DNA of 19,576 nucleotides from Triparma columacea (lineage: Eukaryota > Sar > Bolidophyceae > Parmales > Triparmaceae): positions 25,336-44,911 of the forward strand of contig BRYA01000475.1 of NCBI GenBank assembly GCA_030267965.1, written 5' to 3'. The notes below the pieces were generated by a model, which was not told where the DNA came from, did no database searches, and worked only from the letters and a program-made list of their open reading frames with translations. A program made the translations under genes and the position numbers. Below are positions 10,829 through 18,870 of this stretch, one piece after another. The stretch's first letter is position 1, and each line of letters opens with the position of its first letter.

Positions 10829-11872
10829 CTATTTCATACCTTGTCCGACTTCGTTCGTGAGCAGCATGAACTTCTTAAGTTCGTCAATCTCAAATTCCTC
10901 CAAATCGGAGTGCCAGAAGTCCACTAGGAGCGAAGCGACGACAGAAGGAGTTAGCAGTTAGCTAAAAGAGTGGCGAAGCGACGACAACCAGCGAAGCGAC
11001 GACAACCAGCGAAGCGACGACAACCAGCGAAGCGACGACAACCAGCGAAGCGACGACAACTAGCTCCCTTTTTCTCGCTCACCTAGGAGCAGAACGCAGT
11101 CCTCCTCACTCTCGTTGTAAGTTTCGTGCAGGAACGTGGTGTCCATGACGCTCGGCACTATCGGTACCCAGTCCCTCCTCTCCCCGTTCACTACGATCCC
11201 GCACCCTTCCGCCGGGCCAATAAGGGGAAGGTGTAGGGTTAACATCCAGTTGAAGAGGTCGCAATGCTCCCCTATCCCTGTCCCGGCTTTCTGCCTCGCG
11301 AGGGCGACGTGCCGGGGGCCTATCCTTTTTGAGGCTGCGGTCCTCACGGTCTCGGCCGTCAAGGGCAAGGCAGAGGTGAACTGGGGGTTCTCGGAGAAGA
11401 AATCTATCATGGCAATCTGAGACCATCCCGTCTCGAGACCTCGGTAAGATCCGAGATCCTCCCAGAGGCTTTGGTCCCCAGTTTCCATGAAATCGATAAC
11501 CTCGGATAGAATCTCGTGTCGCTTGTCGAGAATTCCATCTATCCAAGTGAGGGAGGGGTCGGAAGTGTCGAGGAAGGGTGATGCAGGTAGGCCTTTGAAG
11601 AAACCGAGGGCCCTTACCATTTGATTTGGCGTGGCGGTGGAACAAATTGGGCCGATACCACCAGAGAGGATGTTGGGGGTGTAGTCTGCTGCTGCTGTTG
11701 AGGGGGAGGTGGGGGAGGTGAAGTAGGCATGATTAGCAAGGAACTCTCTGAAACGAGGTGAAGGGTTGGGGAAATTTCTCGTTATCAAGCTCCCATGGGA
11801 GCTGATGGTGAAGGTTTGGGTGAGGAGCAAGAGGAGAATGAGGGAGAGGGGAGAGGGGAGAGAGACACACAT
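10829..11872 (-). CDS. Secreted aspartyl/asparaginyl beta-hydroxylase-like protein, 294 aa, 2 exons
   Basis: Exons are 11872-11083 and 10923-10829, joined at phase 1 to give LLLVDFWHSDLEEFE. The ATG directly follows an in-frame TAA. Residues 1-26 are a signal peptide with a Leu-rich core, so the protein enters the secretory pathway. The C-terminal ~110 residues match the aspartyl/asparaginyl beta-hydroxylase domain (AspH type; Fe(II) and 2-oxoglutarate dioxygenases that hydroxylate Asp/Asn). Iron-ligand positions are kept: H203 and H249 (in LHETYN). H214, eleven residues after H203, is also conserved. The position of the 2-oxoglutarate-binding Arg, ten residues after the second His, is Cys (C259), and T212 sits where animal AspH has another Arg. 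The enzyme may therefore bind its cosubstrate differently or be inactive. Family call is strong; substrate is unknown. Confidence 0.85.
10973..11062. repeat. 18-bp minisatellite, 5 copies, inside the hydroxylase-like gene intron
   Basis: Five head-to-tail copies of GCGAAGCGACGACAACCA fill 10973-11062. Four are identical and the last ends CTA. A partial sixth copy (GCGAAGCGACGACAG) lies at 10930-10944 next to the 3' splice site. The array occupies over half of the 159-nt intron (10924-11082). On the sense strand each unit contains TCGCTTCGC. Confidence 0.95.
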
Positions 11873-12250
11873 TTACGAGACTCTGCTTTGGATGGAGGGA
11901 CAGTTTGAGAGAAGGTGGGTATGAGAGAGAAAGTGTGTGTAGGGGGGGTCGTCGTAAAGTAATAGACGAACGTGGTCTACTTTGTGTGCTTATATTTGTA
12001 AGGATTGCTGATTTGGGTGAATTAAATTCCCAACCCTAAAATTCACTCGGCTTCAATGGGCTCCTTCTGCTCAACCATCTTAGCATTGGCTAAAATTTTG
12101 CATGTAACTTCGCTAAAAAAGTTTATTTAACGGCTATATATCCACAAATCCGGCGATCTGATTGGTTCCAACGGGTGCCTATTTGCCTTTGCCTTAAAAT
12201 TGCCTTTTCTCTGGAAAAACTTTTGTGTTGGGAAAAAATTGAAAACGCTC
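11873..12250. promoter_or_regulatory. Divergent promoter region, 378 bp
   Basis: The hydroxylase-like gene (-) and the uncharacterised six-exon gene (+) start 378 bp apart, so this segment must drive both. TATATA occurs at 12135-12140 and an inverted CCAAT box (ATTGG) at 12161-12165, both better placed for the plus-strand gene. A second AT-rich patch (TTATATTT) lies near 11990, nearer the minus-strand gene. Assignments are by position only. Confidence 0.45.
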
Positions 12251-14864
12251 ATGACGGTAAATCTAGCCTCTGATGGCCTCTCTAAGGCCGACAAGCACGC
12301 AATTAAGGTCTTCCTAGGCAGGTATGTTAGAATTGAGCCGTAGGAGTGCTCAAATTTTGAATCATCAAAGACCTTTCGATTCGCCTTGTTGTGCTGATTT
12401 CAGCCTGTTTTACGCTACAAACTCAATTTCAGTCGAATATTTAGAAACAGGTATCCCTTAAACACCCATTTTACCCCCTGTTGTTCCCCATATTGCCCCT
12501 TAACACCAAATATCATCACCTCCCCGTCCTCACCCATCCTACTCATTCTAATTTCTCCAACTCATTGCCTCCCCAGGTTCGACAAAGAGTCCAAAGACGA
12601 TGCTCAGCAGATGACACTTCTCTATGGTCTCTCTGCCCTTCTTTCTACCTACGGTCTAAGGCACATATCCCAGATCAGCTCCCTCGACAATATCACCTCC
12701 TCCCAGAGGAAGAGGGTCGTCGCCGCCCTGCAGGTCGAGCCTCCGGGTACGAAGTTCTGGAACGGCAAGCCTAACCCCTGGGCCAAGGGCCCCGGTGCCC
12801 CTCGCCCCCGCAACTTCCCCAACCACAACAGGAAGAACGTGATTAAGTCCTACCCTTTTGCCGACTCCTCCTCCACCGCAGAGAGGATCGTCCGCCGCGG
12901 CCTCCCCGTCCCCCAGTCCAAGTCCGACGCCCCGACCTACCGTGTGATGAACGCCTACGGCGTTCCTCCTCTGTGCACCCTAAACGACAAGACCAGGAGC
13001 AACGTGGTAACCAAGACCTGGGGGGAGTTCAACTTCAATGTTAGAGGGATGCGGAAGACGGACGTTAAGGAGGCACTGCAGCACGCGGGGGTAATCGGGG
13101 ACGAGGTGGGGGGGAGGGTCAGGCACGCGCTGGGACAGATTAAGGGAGGGGGGAGGTGAGGCCTACGACACTTTATGAAATCGTTCCCCTGCCTCATCGT
13201 TCCCTTGCCTCATCGCCTCTAACGCAACCCCTCTCTCCGTGACTCGCTTCGCCCTTCTCGCTTCGCCCCTCCTAGGGAGTACTTCGACTTCGAGATGTGG
13301 TGCGACATCGTCGAGCGCCTCATGGAGATGGACCTGATGGACAAGGAGGACGAGCAGGACGATTTCTTCGACGAGTCCGCAGCCGCCAACCCCTGCCCCC
13401 CCGAGCTTCCCGTCGAAGAGCCCCCCCCACCTCCCCCCCAAGCGGGGACTAAAAGACCCCCGAGATCGCAGGTTACGAAGGGCGGCAACGTCATCCCGTG
13501 GGACGGGAAGGGGACAAAGAGGGAAGTGGGGGACAGGGACGGATTCGAGAGTTACCCAAACCACCTAAGGACAAGCGAGGAGATGAGCGGGGGCAAAGAA
13601 GAGGAGGTTAATTTCGAGAGGAGCAGGTGAGAATGAGAAAGGGTAAAAAAAACGAGCGGTGTGGCAGAAGGGCCGACACTCTTATCTATGAAACACCTTA
13701 CTTACCCTTTCTCCACCGCAGGAGGTCCAACTTTGAGGCCCCCAAGTCCCAGAAGCAGAGGTGGGAGCTCGACCGCAAGTTCGCGCAGAAGAGGGCCGAG
13801 TCGGTTCGGGTCGCTCGGGAAGCGGCCAACAACAACCAGAGGATGGTGTACGGGAGGGCGCTGCTTGGGGGCATCGGACCCAACGGCAAGGGACACAAGG
13901 TGAGAAAGGTGGGGAGGGAAGGGGGGCGGTGGTAACTTTCAACCCTACATTTCGTCTGGAGCACTAACGCAGCGCCCTCCGCGATTCTATTTAGGGACAG
14001 GCGAGGGACGGACTTAGGGAGGCCATCGAAAGGGGGAGGAGAAGGAAGGAAACCGCAAACACTGGAATGGAGAGCGAGATTTCTGCCTCCGACGGGAGGT
14101 CCACACCTATTAGGACGCAGTGGGTGTCAAAAAATTCGGCGCGGAACGATCCTGTGGGGATCGCAGAGAGGTTCCTGGGGGGAGACGTTGCTAGAGAGAT
14201 TAGGGGAGTGGACGGGAGCGAAGTCAGCACGGACGCGAGCTTCCGCAACAGACTCAACGACCTGACGGATCCCGGGATCGACTCCAATGTTACGACGAGG
14301 AGAGGAGGAGGTGTGGGAGGAGGGAGGGGGGAGGGACATGACAACAGCAGTAGAGACACCAGCCGGTCGTCCCGCCCTCCTCTTAGCGGTTGGGTAGGGG
14401 ACTACTCTGCAGATGTCATGACATTCGGGAAGGGAGGAGGCAAGAAGATTGGGGGGTGGAGCAAACCGAGTGCGAGGGAAGAACAGGTGAGAACGGTCTC
14501 GCGCGCTCTGCTACCTGTAATTCTTAACCCCTGTCTGACTCGCTATTTTTCACCAACCTCTGTCCTGTCGTAGTCTGTTGACCAGTCCACCAGTGCGAGC
14601 GGCGCGAGCTCGTGGGACTTCAACAAAATCGTCGACAAGACCGCGTCGAGCGGGAGTGAGCTCGCCACGAGCTCATCCGAGATTGGCGGGGTCCCCAACT
14701 CTAGCAACCTGAGCAAGGTGGAGTCAGGAGGGGAGAGCGGAAGCAGCGTCGCCAGCAGCGAAATTTACACGAGGGATGCCCTTGCGGCAGCGAGCCCCGG
14801 AAGTCCTGACGAGCAAGGGAAAGGAGGAATAAGGACGCCTAGCCTAAGCCCAGAGTCAGACTAG
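12251..14864 (+). CDS. Uncharacterised protein, 653 aa, 6 exons
   Basis: Exons are 12251-12321, 12577-13155, 13276-13626, 13722-13899, 13995-14486 and 14574-14864, with phases 2, 2, 2, 0, 0. Total length is 1962 nt. I do not recognise the family. Residues 1-80 look globular and helical (GRFDKESKDDAQQMTLLYGL). Residues 80-215 are basic and aromatic-rich, with a possible conserved core around RVMNAYGVPPLCTLNDKTR. An acidic helix follows (EMWCDIVERLMEMDLMDKED), then a poly-Pro stretch. The region around 334-394 is Arg/Lys/Gln-rich and probably helical. The C-terminal ~250 residues are Ser/Gly-rich and probably disordered. No signal peptide or membrane segment is seen. The first three introns all split an Arg AGG codon as AG/G. 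It shares a divergent promoter with the hydroxylase-like gene. Exon structure is supported by splice sites and frame; a chromatin or RNA-binding role is possible but unsupported. Confidence 0.75.
13181..13270 (+). repeat. Short tandem duplications within intron 2 of the uncharacterised gene
   Basis: The intron (13156-13275) contains two near-identical 16-bp units TCGTTCCCCTGCCTCA at 13181-13196 and 13197-13212. It also contains two 14-bp units CTCGCTTCGCCCTT/CT at 13243-13256 and 13257-13270, immediately before the TAG acceptor. The probable branch site CTAACGCAAC (13219-13228) lies between the two pairs. Confidence 0.85.
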
Positions 14865-14900
14865 AGAAGGTTTATTATTGTAAACGCAACAAACACAATC

Positions 14901-17372
14901 TTAAAAACCAAATACCTCGTTCTCCTTCTGCATGAGCGTCTTCCCTTTCTCGTGAATTCTCTGAATCTCTGCAGTCATCAACTTCTGTTTTCCCAACTCC
15001 TTCTTGTAGGCCATCCTTTCCTCATTCCTTCTATGTTCGTTCAACTTCCTCATTTGACTACTGCGCTTCATGGTAAGTGCCTCGGTTCTTGCACGCTCCT
15101 TGGACATCTCCGAGTAGTACTCGAGCTGCTGGAAGAGTGCCTGGGTGCCTGACACATCCAGCGCAGTCTAAGACGAGCGAAGCGAGTGCGGCGGGCGGAT
15201 AGGGTTGCGTTGTTGTTAGTGTTTAGAATGATAATCTCTCCTCAATTTTTGTCTCTTCTCACCTGCTTCTTGTTATTGAGAATGTCAGGGTTTGCCCCCG
15301 CGTCAATGAGAAGCTCACAGCACTTCCTGTGGCTCCCTATTGCGGCAAGGTGCAGTGGCGTGTGCCCGTTGACGTCCTGCACGTCGATGAGGGGGGCGAT
15401 CCTCTTGCTAACAAATCCGATCTTGATCTTAAGCGGGTGCTGCTCGTTGTTCAGCAGCCTCTCGGTTATCCTGCTGAGGCCCTTTTCACAGGCAATGTGG
15501 AGGGGTGATTGGCCACTCTGGTCAATCGCGTCCACGTCGAGGCCATTCTCCTTCAAGAGCTTGTCCACCAACTTGAGGTCCGCATACATTACGGCAAAAT
15601 GCACCGCCGTCTTCTCCTTGTCCTTGAACTCCTCTCCCTTGATCTCCGCGCCCTGCTTGCGCCAGTGCTTGATTTTTTTCATGTTGAACTTCTCCCATGG
15701 TGCCCTTGTGGAGCATTTCCCGTCCAAGCACTGTCCGTAAAGAACGTGCTCCGAGTAAGAGCAGCCGTGGCCGTAGTTTCGCATCGCCCGAAGGTCGGGG
15801 GCGGCCGCCTTCATGGGATTAGAATATTGCTTCAAGCCGTCAAAAGGGAGGGTATTGCGTAACTTAACCTTGGACATTTCAACGTTGTAGCTGCCCGGTC
15901 CAGGAGGTTTCACAAGGGCGCGGTCATTGTTTGTATCCTTGAAGCGCGGGTTCGGTGAAAACTCGACAGTCCTTCCAGGCGGTTTCGTTGATAGCGCCGA
16001 GAGCTTGCCGTTATATATGGGCCCTGGTGTATCTCTCATACTTCGCTCGTAATTTTCTTGCGGCCTCCCAATGATATCCGCGGCAGGGTTCCTTTTAAGC
16101 ATAGTTTTTTTCTCTGCCCTTTCAAGATTATAGTGAGTCCCTGGGGTGTCACTGGAGGTCCTGACAGTTGGTTGGAGATCGAGGGAGTTCACCTTCGCCC
16201 AGTCGTTGCGTGTTCCGGTTGAGAACGCAGGGGTTTTGGCGAGAGTGTGACGGTCTGCGATGAGTGAAGCAAATCGCCAAGAGAGTTGCGTTAGTTGTTA
16301 AGGATAGTCGTCGTGCCATTTTTTGGCTACGCAACGCTCTTCTGTTTGTCCGTCCTTCTCACCTGATGAAGAAGAAGGCACTGGCTTTGGCTTGAGCTTG
16401 GGTGTCTTCAATTGATGGGTTCGGGTCGGGCTGCTAGTAATCGATGTTTGGGGGGTCACTAAGGGGGTCACCTCTGTTGCTATTACGTCGCTCTCTTCCT
16501 CCTCTTTCTCCTCCTTCACGTACGCCATACCTATGTCCTCTCTCTCGCTTTCGTTAGCCTCCCTCTCGCTCGTCTCCCTCTTTATCGCTTCTTCTATAAG
16601 GCTCACGTGAGCAATCTTGACTATGCTGAAAGCCTCTTTGTTCTCGTCCCCGAGGTCCTCCCCTCCCGTGAGCGTGGCCATCATCTCTTTTAAATCCTCG
16701 AGGGCCTTCTCACTCGGGGTCTTGCCCTTGCTGGGTAGCATCCTCGGATCATTGCTGGAGCTAACGTGGTACTTGGGCACGCTGAAGTTTGCTTGCGGTG
16801 GCCTTGACTTTCCGTACCGTGAATACTTTTGTGGCAAGGGCGCCCTTAGTTTGGGCCTATTCTTCCTCCTCTCCTTCTCTGCCTTCTTGTGCCTCCGCAT
16901 GGCCTCCTCCGGGTTATAGTTTGCCTTGTCCACCTGGTGGTGAGTGAAGTGAGAAGGGGGGGAGATGATTGCGTTAGTGTCGCGTTAGTGTCCACGCTTC
17001 TATTTTTAGGTGACAGTGCTGCTTTCCTTCGAGAGTCGTGCCATCCCGTCTCACCTTGACCTTCTGTTTCCATTCCTTCCAATACTCGGGACTAAACTGG
17101 ACAGGTGGTGGTTTCTTCCATGGCTTTCCGTGATCGTTGTGTTTTTCCTTCTCTACGTTCTCCCATATCTCAACGGCGTCGTCTAACATGGGGTCACGAA
17201 CACCTAGTGCTGCTATTCTATCATTTGCCTCCTTCTTTAGCCGCTCCTCTTCAGCAGCAGCCAGGGCTAGTGCCTCCTCACCCTCACTAAACTTCTCTAT
17301 CTCGGCCAAGGCGGACTTTTCGGAGAAGGCGGAGCTCTGAGACGAGGCGTCATCGGAGTCGGACTCAGACAT
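14901..17372 (-). CDS. SHIPPO (PG-rich) and ankyrin-repeat protein, probable ciliary component, 715 aa, 4 exons
   Basis: Exons are 17372-17055, 16933-16363, 16254-15263 and 15167-14901, with phases 0, 1, 0. Total length is 2148 nt. Residues 1-300 are charged, probably coiled-coil and disordered, starting with an acidic Ser-rich head. Residues 297-420 contain sperm-tail PG-rich (SHIPPO) repeats: TPAFSTGTRNDW, then DTPGTHY (332-338), DTPGPIY (371-377) and PPGPGSYN (413-420). Residues 511-645 form about four ankyrin repeats with the SPLHIAC and TPLHLAA signatures; the last is split by intron 3. The tail (650-715) is a Lys/Glu/Arg-rich helix. SHIPPO proteins are known microtubule-associated axonemal components, so a ciliary microtubule role is likely. 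The start is the first ATG after a C-run; an in-frame upstream TTG is not used. Its stop is 36 bp from that of the convergent neighbour. Confidence 0.85.
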
Positions 17373-17508
17373 GGAGGGGGGGGGGGAAAAGGCCAAGGCT
17401 AACCGCTTTGAGTTCTTGGGGGGGGATGGGGGGATGAATGAAAGATAAATAAATGAGGAATGTTCGTGGCTTTACAATCGCTGCTTTTTAAATAGTGCCG
17501 CCATCTTC
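17373..17508. other. Spacer between two tandem minus-strand genes, 136 bp
   Basis: This holds the 5' flank of the SHIPPO/ankyrin gene and the 3' UTR of the Ser/Arg-rich gene. A G-run follows the first start, then an A/T-rich patch (AGATAAATAAATGAGG, around 17443-17458). No clear poly(A) hexamer was found on the minus strand. Confidence 0.5.
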
Positions 17509-18870
17509 TTACGCGACGCCCTCCTCCTCCCCTATTTCGCTACCGAAGTTACCCTTTCTGCTATCGACGCTCATCACGTCGCTCCTGCAATCCTGTTGGT
17601 GAACGTCCAAAACCCCAATCCCAAGACTAGTTCTGACTTCGCCCTCCTCCTCGGCTTCCTGGGGTTGTCCTCCCCTCGCAAACATCCTAAGGGTACTGTT
17701 TTCCAGATCGCGATCGAATGGCGATCGCGACCGAGACCTACTCCTGCTGTAACATCTGCCTCTACTCGTGCTCCGGCTCCGACTCCGACTCCGGCTCCGG
17801 CTCCTACTCCGGCTCCGGCTCTGGCTCCGACTTCGACTCCTACTTCCCCTGCAGCTCCTGCTTGCCGGCACACTCCTCTCACTCATCCCCCCATCCTCCC
17901 TCATCGCCCCCACACTGCTCAAAGCCTCCCCGTCTCCTCCCCCCTCCGTGTCACTCCCCCTCTCCACCTCCACATCACTTGCTCCCCCAGAGCTCTTCCC
18001 GCCCTTGCTGAAACCCCCGCTGCCCTCATAGGACCGACCACCCACGCTCCAGGAGGAACCGAGCGGCCCGTGGTGGTTGGAAGAAGGGTCTATGGGGGCG
18101 CTGGAGTCGAATCTCTTCATCGGAAGCTTCATATACCTTCCTTGGTACTTCCTAACCCCCCTACCCTTGTAGAACGTGCCCCCGGGGGAGGTCCTGCCAC
18201 TCTCAAGCCTCTGAGGGGTGGCATCTGGCTGCGCGGACACGCTGTCGACATCGCTCGCCGCGTCGCTATCGCGACCGGCGTCGCTCATCACTTCTCCTTT
18301 GTCACCTAAACGACCGAGAGGTGGACCCATGCTGCCAGACACAACGCTCATTAAACCAATAGGGGTATCAATCTCGTCACCCATTACTGAGTGGGACTCG
18401 GAGCCCACAGTGGCTATGTCAGACTTGGCGTAGTTTGTAGACATGGACTCGTGAAAACTGCCGAACGGGAAACCGGTTGGGAACGGAGCGTAGTGCACTG
18501 AGGACTGGGCTTGGGCTGGAGGTGAGCGGAGCAAGCTGCTGGATGTGGTCATGCCATTGCTGGCCAGAGGGACGTGCGACGACGTGCTACTGCTGCTGCT
18601 GTTTCTGATCGACGTGCTCGTGTGCGCCGCCCTGATGAGCTCTTGCTCCCTTTGCCTCTCCCTCTCCCTCTCTAGCAACGATGACACGCGGGATTTGGAA
18701 TGGTTGGAGTCCCTCTTCTTCCTCACGCGAGATAAAGACGGTGAACGAGATCGAGACCTCGAACGGGACCGCGATCTAGACCGCGAGTAACGAAGAGGGC
18801 GTTTCGGAGTAGAAATAGCAGCAAGATCAGGAAACGAGGAGCCAGGATCAGCTTGGCCATTACTCGCCAT
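17509..18870 (-). CDS. Intronless Ser/Arg-repeat (RS) protein without visible RNA-recognition motif, 453 aa
   Basis: A single uninterrupted frame runs from ATG at 18870 to TAA at 17509. Two RS-dipeptide blocks stand out: residues 28-44 and a longer one at 340-380 ending SRSRSP. RS domains occur in splicing regulators, are phosphorylated by SR-protein kinases, and concentrate in nuclear speckles. No RRM is visible between or around the blocks, so this is an SR-related rather than a classical SR protein. The middle is Ser/Gly-rich and probably disordered, with acidic Asp/Ser patches (194-208). One compact basic-aromatic stretch is GRGVRKYQGRYMKLPMKRFD (234-253). Residues 64-78 are a charged helix (ERERERQREQEL). 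The frame is intact through all the repeats, which supports a real gene. A nuclear RNA-processing role is inferred from composition only. Confidence 0.75.
   Translation of the reverse strand: MASNGQADPGSSFPDLAAISTPKRPLRYSRSRSRSRSRSRSRSPSLSRVRKKRDSNHSKSRVSSLLERERERQREQELIRAAHTSTSIRNSSSSSTSSHVPLASNGMTTSSSLLRSPPAQAQSSVHYAPFPTGFPFGSFHESMSTNYAKSDIATVGSESHSVMGDEIDTPIGLMSVVSGSMGPPLGRLGDKGEVMSDAGRDSDAASDVDSVSAQPDATPQRLESGRTSPGGTFYKGRGVRKYQGRYMKLPMKRFDSSAPIDPSSNHHGPLGSSWSVGGRSYEGSGGFSKGGKSSGGASDVEVERGSDTEGGGDGEALSSVGAMREDGGMSERSVPASRSCRGSRSRSRSQSRSRSRSRSRSRSRSRSTSRGRCYSRSRSRSRSPFDRDLENSTLRMFARGGQPQEAEEEGEVRTSLGIGVLDVHQQDCRSDVMSVDSRKGNFGSEIGEEEGVA
17763..17855 (-). repeat. Hexanucleotide-type repeat encoding the long RS block
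   Basis: On the plus strand this is a run of CTCCGG/CTCCGA/CTCCTA units (for example GGCTCCGACTCCGACTCCGG). The minus strand encodes alternating Ser-Arg. The repetition also creates spurious open frames on the plus strand. Confidence 0.8.

Noticed and set aside
17596..18309. 237-codon plus-strand open frame opposite the Ser/Arg-rich gene
   Set aside because: It is a shadow of the RS-encoding repeats, giving Pro/Ala/Thr low-complexity on the other strand. It starts with a non-ATG-like context and has no family features.
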